Assembly (NCBI GenBank): GCA_934875675.1
Contig: CAKXIK010000018.1
Coordinates: 16,005-48,189, forward strand
Direction of reading: 5' to 3'
From: an uncultured bacterium
GTDB taxonomy: Bacteria > Bacillota > Clostridia > Oscillospirales > Acutalibacteraceae
Length of the DNA: 32,185 bases
Part shown: positions 30,906 to 32,185 of the stretch, piece after piece
How the letters are laid out: each line of letters begins with the position of its first letter
Numbering within the stretch: position 1 is the stretch's first letter
Notes under the pieces: generated by a model
What the model was told of the DNA's origin: nothing
The model's input: the letters and a program-made list of their open reading frames with translations, nothing else
The model's database searches: none
Position numbers and translations under genes: made by a program

Positions 30906-30931
30906 ATGATAATACAACCTGTATTAATCAT
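30906..30931. promoter_or_regulatory. Dyad between the jelly-roll gene and araB
   Basis: AATACA-ACC-TGTATT with flanking ATGAT and ATCAT forms an interrupted palindrome in the 112-base gap before araB. It has no T tract; it could be an operator for an internal araB promoter or an mRNA hairpin. Confidence 0.4.
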
Positions 30932-30986
30932 CTGCAAAATTTGCAAAAAAAGAGGATGCGAAGGAGTGCGGCGCCGGAACCGAAGA

Positions 30987-31607
30987 TTAAAACTGCGGGG
31001 TATAGAAAAGATTTGCAGTGCGGCTTTCTGCACGATAAACTTTGAGATCGCGGAACTGCACATGGCTGCAGTAAGTACCAAGTCCGATGCGGAAGCAGCC
31101 TTCCTCATTGATCGGATTGGGATCACAGAGGAGAACGACCAGCTTGCCGTCCACAAGCACAAAGCTGATGTTATCCACGATACCGGTTTGAATATGATAT
31201 TCGCGGTCAGATTCCGCCACAAAGCTTCCATTCATTGCATACATCTCACATTCCGGGTAGCGCTCAATTCCGGTGCGGTTTTTCCACCAACCGTTCAGTC
31301 CGGCAATATACCCCCGCGCAGCGTCTTGTTTTTCATAATCCCAGCCTTTGGCGCGGAATGAAAAATTAAGATCATTGTTGCACGGAGAAATCATCTTTCC
31401 GTAAAAATCCATCATAATATTTCCCGGGAATTGCTCGTTTGTATAAATCAAACCGCCTGCATTGCCGCGGTACAATCCATCGAGCACACCGTCTTTTGCA
31501 TTCCACTCTCCGCCGGAAATCTCCCAGCGATCCTGCCATCCCTTTGAAAAATCTTCAGAAAAAAGTAATGCACCTGTTGTAACTTCCTGATCTCGCAAAT
31601 AAAACAC
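30987..31607 (-). CDS. Concanavalin/jelly-roll-like protein of a carbohydrate operon (DUF1961-like)
   Basis: Function not established. GTG 31607 is chosen as start: AAGGAGAG lies six bases upstream inside the longer reading frame, whose extra 25 residues (from 31682) run through the promoter at 31650-31678. The resulting 206 residues are beta-rich with a LamG-like pattern: LFSEDFSKGWQDRWEISGG, then WNAKDGVLDG, then an FPGNIMMDFYGK strand, ending in FRDLKVYRA, a common final strand of jelly-roll domains. No signal peptide is seen. Position before araB and divergent from a Gfo/Idh oxidoreductase suggests handling of an imported or cleaved saccharide. Confidence 0.65.
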   Translation of the reverse strand: MFYLRDQEVTTGALLFSEDFSKGWQDRWEISGGEWNAKDGVLDGLYRGNAGGLIYTNEQFPGNIMMDFYGKMISPCNNDLNFSFRAKGWDYEKQDAARGYIAGLNGWWKNRTGIERYPECEMYAMNGSFVAESDREYHIQTGIVDNISFVLVDGKLVVLLCDPNPINEEGCFRIGLGTYCSHVQFRDLKVYRAESRTANLFYTPQF

Positions 31608-31649
31608 CGTTGTCTCTCCTTGTTTAAAATCATCATTTATTTTGCTCTC

Positions 31650-31678
31650 ATTATAAGAGAACCAAATCAGCTTGTCAA
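31650..31678 (-). promoter_or_regulatory. Consensus promoter of the jelly-roll/araB operon
   Basis: On the minus strand a perfect TTGACA (31678-31673), 17-base spacer and perfect TATAAT (31655-31650). The spacer contains GATTTGGTTC, a half-site of the operator-like palindrome upstream. Confidence 0.85.
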
Positions 31679-31689
31679 TCAATCGGCAC

Positions 31690-31705
31690 TTGGTTCACCA
31701 ACCAA
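31690..31705. promoter_or_regulatory. Candidate sugar-regulator operator TTGGTT-CACC-AACCAA
   Basis: A perfect 6-bp inverted repeat with a 4-base spacer lies just upstream of the araB-operon -35. Further TTTGGTT half-sites occur at 31660-31667 (inside the promoter, minus orientation) and at 31720-31726, and AATCGGC is repeated at 31681 and 31727. A dimeric sugar-responsive repressor binding several sites is a reasonable inference; no regulator gene is in view. Confidence 0.55.
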
Positions 31706-31969
31706 AACTTAAGGATAGATTTGGTTAATCGGCTCTTTATTCTTGGCATAGCAAAGGGAAAAAAGCGTACAAATCTGAAAAATCGTATATTTTTTTGCAT
31801 TGCATAATAAATTATTTTTAAACAGTATCTTGTTTTTGATTATTTGTTATGATAAGATGAAACCAGCGGCATCCTCTATTGAATATCTGTTCATATTTTT
31901 GTGCGGATTTTGTGAGGACGCCTTGTTTGTTTTTATTTAAATTTTGATCCGTTGAAAGGAGCTGTCCCA
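31706..31969. other. AT-rich upstream region of the Gfo/Idh gene
   Basis: Apart from the TTTGGTT half-site at 31720 the region is AT-rich with no gene. A weak plus-strand promoter is possible (TTGCAT with TTAAAC around 31795-31825, or TATGAT near 31850), none convincing. GAAAGGAG at 31954-31961 is the ribosome site of the downstream gene. Confidence 0.4.
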
Positions 31970-32185
31970 ATGGAAAAGAAACTCTTGAATGTTGGTGTCA
32001 TCGGTCTGGGCATGGGCAAGGTTCATGCCGAAGGGGTTAAGAAAATGGGTCCGGTAGCACAAAGAGTCGGCGACGTGAATCGGGATGCGAACACAGCTGA
32101 ACAAATGTATCAAGGCGCCTGCCTTTATGCTGTATGTGATACCGATGCTGCGCGCGCAAACACCGTTGCGCAAGAGCTTGATGTT
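31970..32185 (+). CDS. Gfo/Idh/MocA-family oxidoreductase (N-terminal part, runs off the window)
   Basis: ATG 31970 follows GAAAGGAG with about 8 bases spacing and opens a frame of 72 codons to the window end. The first residues, KKLLNVGVIGLGMGKVHAEG, are the NAD(P)-binding Rossmann start of the Gfo/Idh/MocA sugar dehydrogenase family; LYAVCDTDAARA is the second strand with its cofactor-binding Asp. About 28 residues (VKKMGPVAQRVGDVNRDAN...) sit between the first helix and second strand, longer than the usual dozen or so. Divergent from the jelly-roll/araB operon, consistent with sugar metabolism. The catalytic domain is outside the window. Confidence 0.85.
   Translation, partial: MEKKLLNVGVIGLGMGKVHAEGVKKMGPVAQRVGDVNRDANTAEQMYQGACLYAVCDTDAARANTVAQELDV

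Noticed and set aside
31608..31682. N-terminal extension of the jelly-roll-like protein
   Set aside because: It overlaps the consensus promoter; GTG 31607 has a good ribosome site.

Overview
The window looks like chromosome of an anaerobic Bacillota (class Clostridia, possibly Oscillospirales). This is an inference from gene content: Rex next to an electron-bifurcating NfnAB transhydrogenase, Gram-positive style Shine-Dalgarno sites, sigma-A type promoters and many T-tailed hairpin terminators. I saw no rRNA, tRNA, CRISPR array, transposase or phage structural gene.

Left part (1-14.1 kb), mostly plus strand: rex and a LysR regulator; nfnAB behind its own promoter and a perfect palindrome; a MATE exporter (minus) divergent from a second LysR regulator, with a 31-bp tandem repeat between them; an ammonium channel fused in one polypeptide to a PII regulator, behind a two-hairpin leader; and a complete five-gene livKHMGF importer with a consensus promoter and a structured leader. 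These suggest control of redox balance and nitrogen or amino-acid uptake.

Middle (14.1-22.5 kb): guaB (minus); a three-gene minus-strand module encoding a VTC-type polyphosphate polymerase domain, a DUF4956 membrane protein and a secreted, membrane-anchored CotH-type kinase with very unusual Met/Gly/Asn-rich inserts; an esterase (minus) divergent from ruvX; and a tandem pair of paralogous membrane zinc-ribbon proteins.

Right part (22.6-32.2 kb): a four-gene minus-strand operon resembling the Gld ABC system (ATPase, permease, GldG-like protein, DUF4340 protein); a small accessory-looking island with an XRE regulator, a divergent protein made of two copies of one domain sharing a palindromic operator, and a decayed DUF3626 gene; and a carbohydrate locus (ribulokinase-type FGGY kinase plus a jelly-roll-like protein) divergent from a Gfo/Idh/MocA oxidoreductase that runs off the window end.

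The best candidates for under-described biology are the VTC-DUF4956-CotH module, the Amt-PII fusion whose PII part lacks the uridylylated tyrosine, the XRE/duplicated-domain pair with its operator, and the duplicated zinc-ribbon membrane proteins. All functions were assigned by reading motifs; no database search was run.
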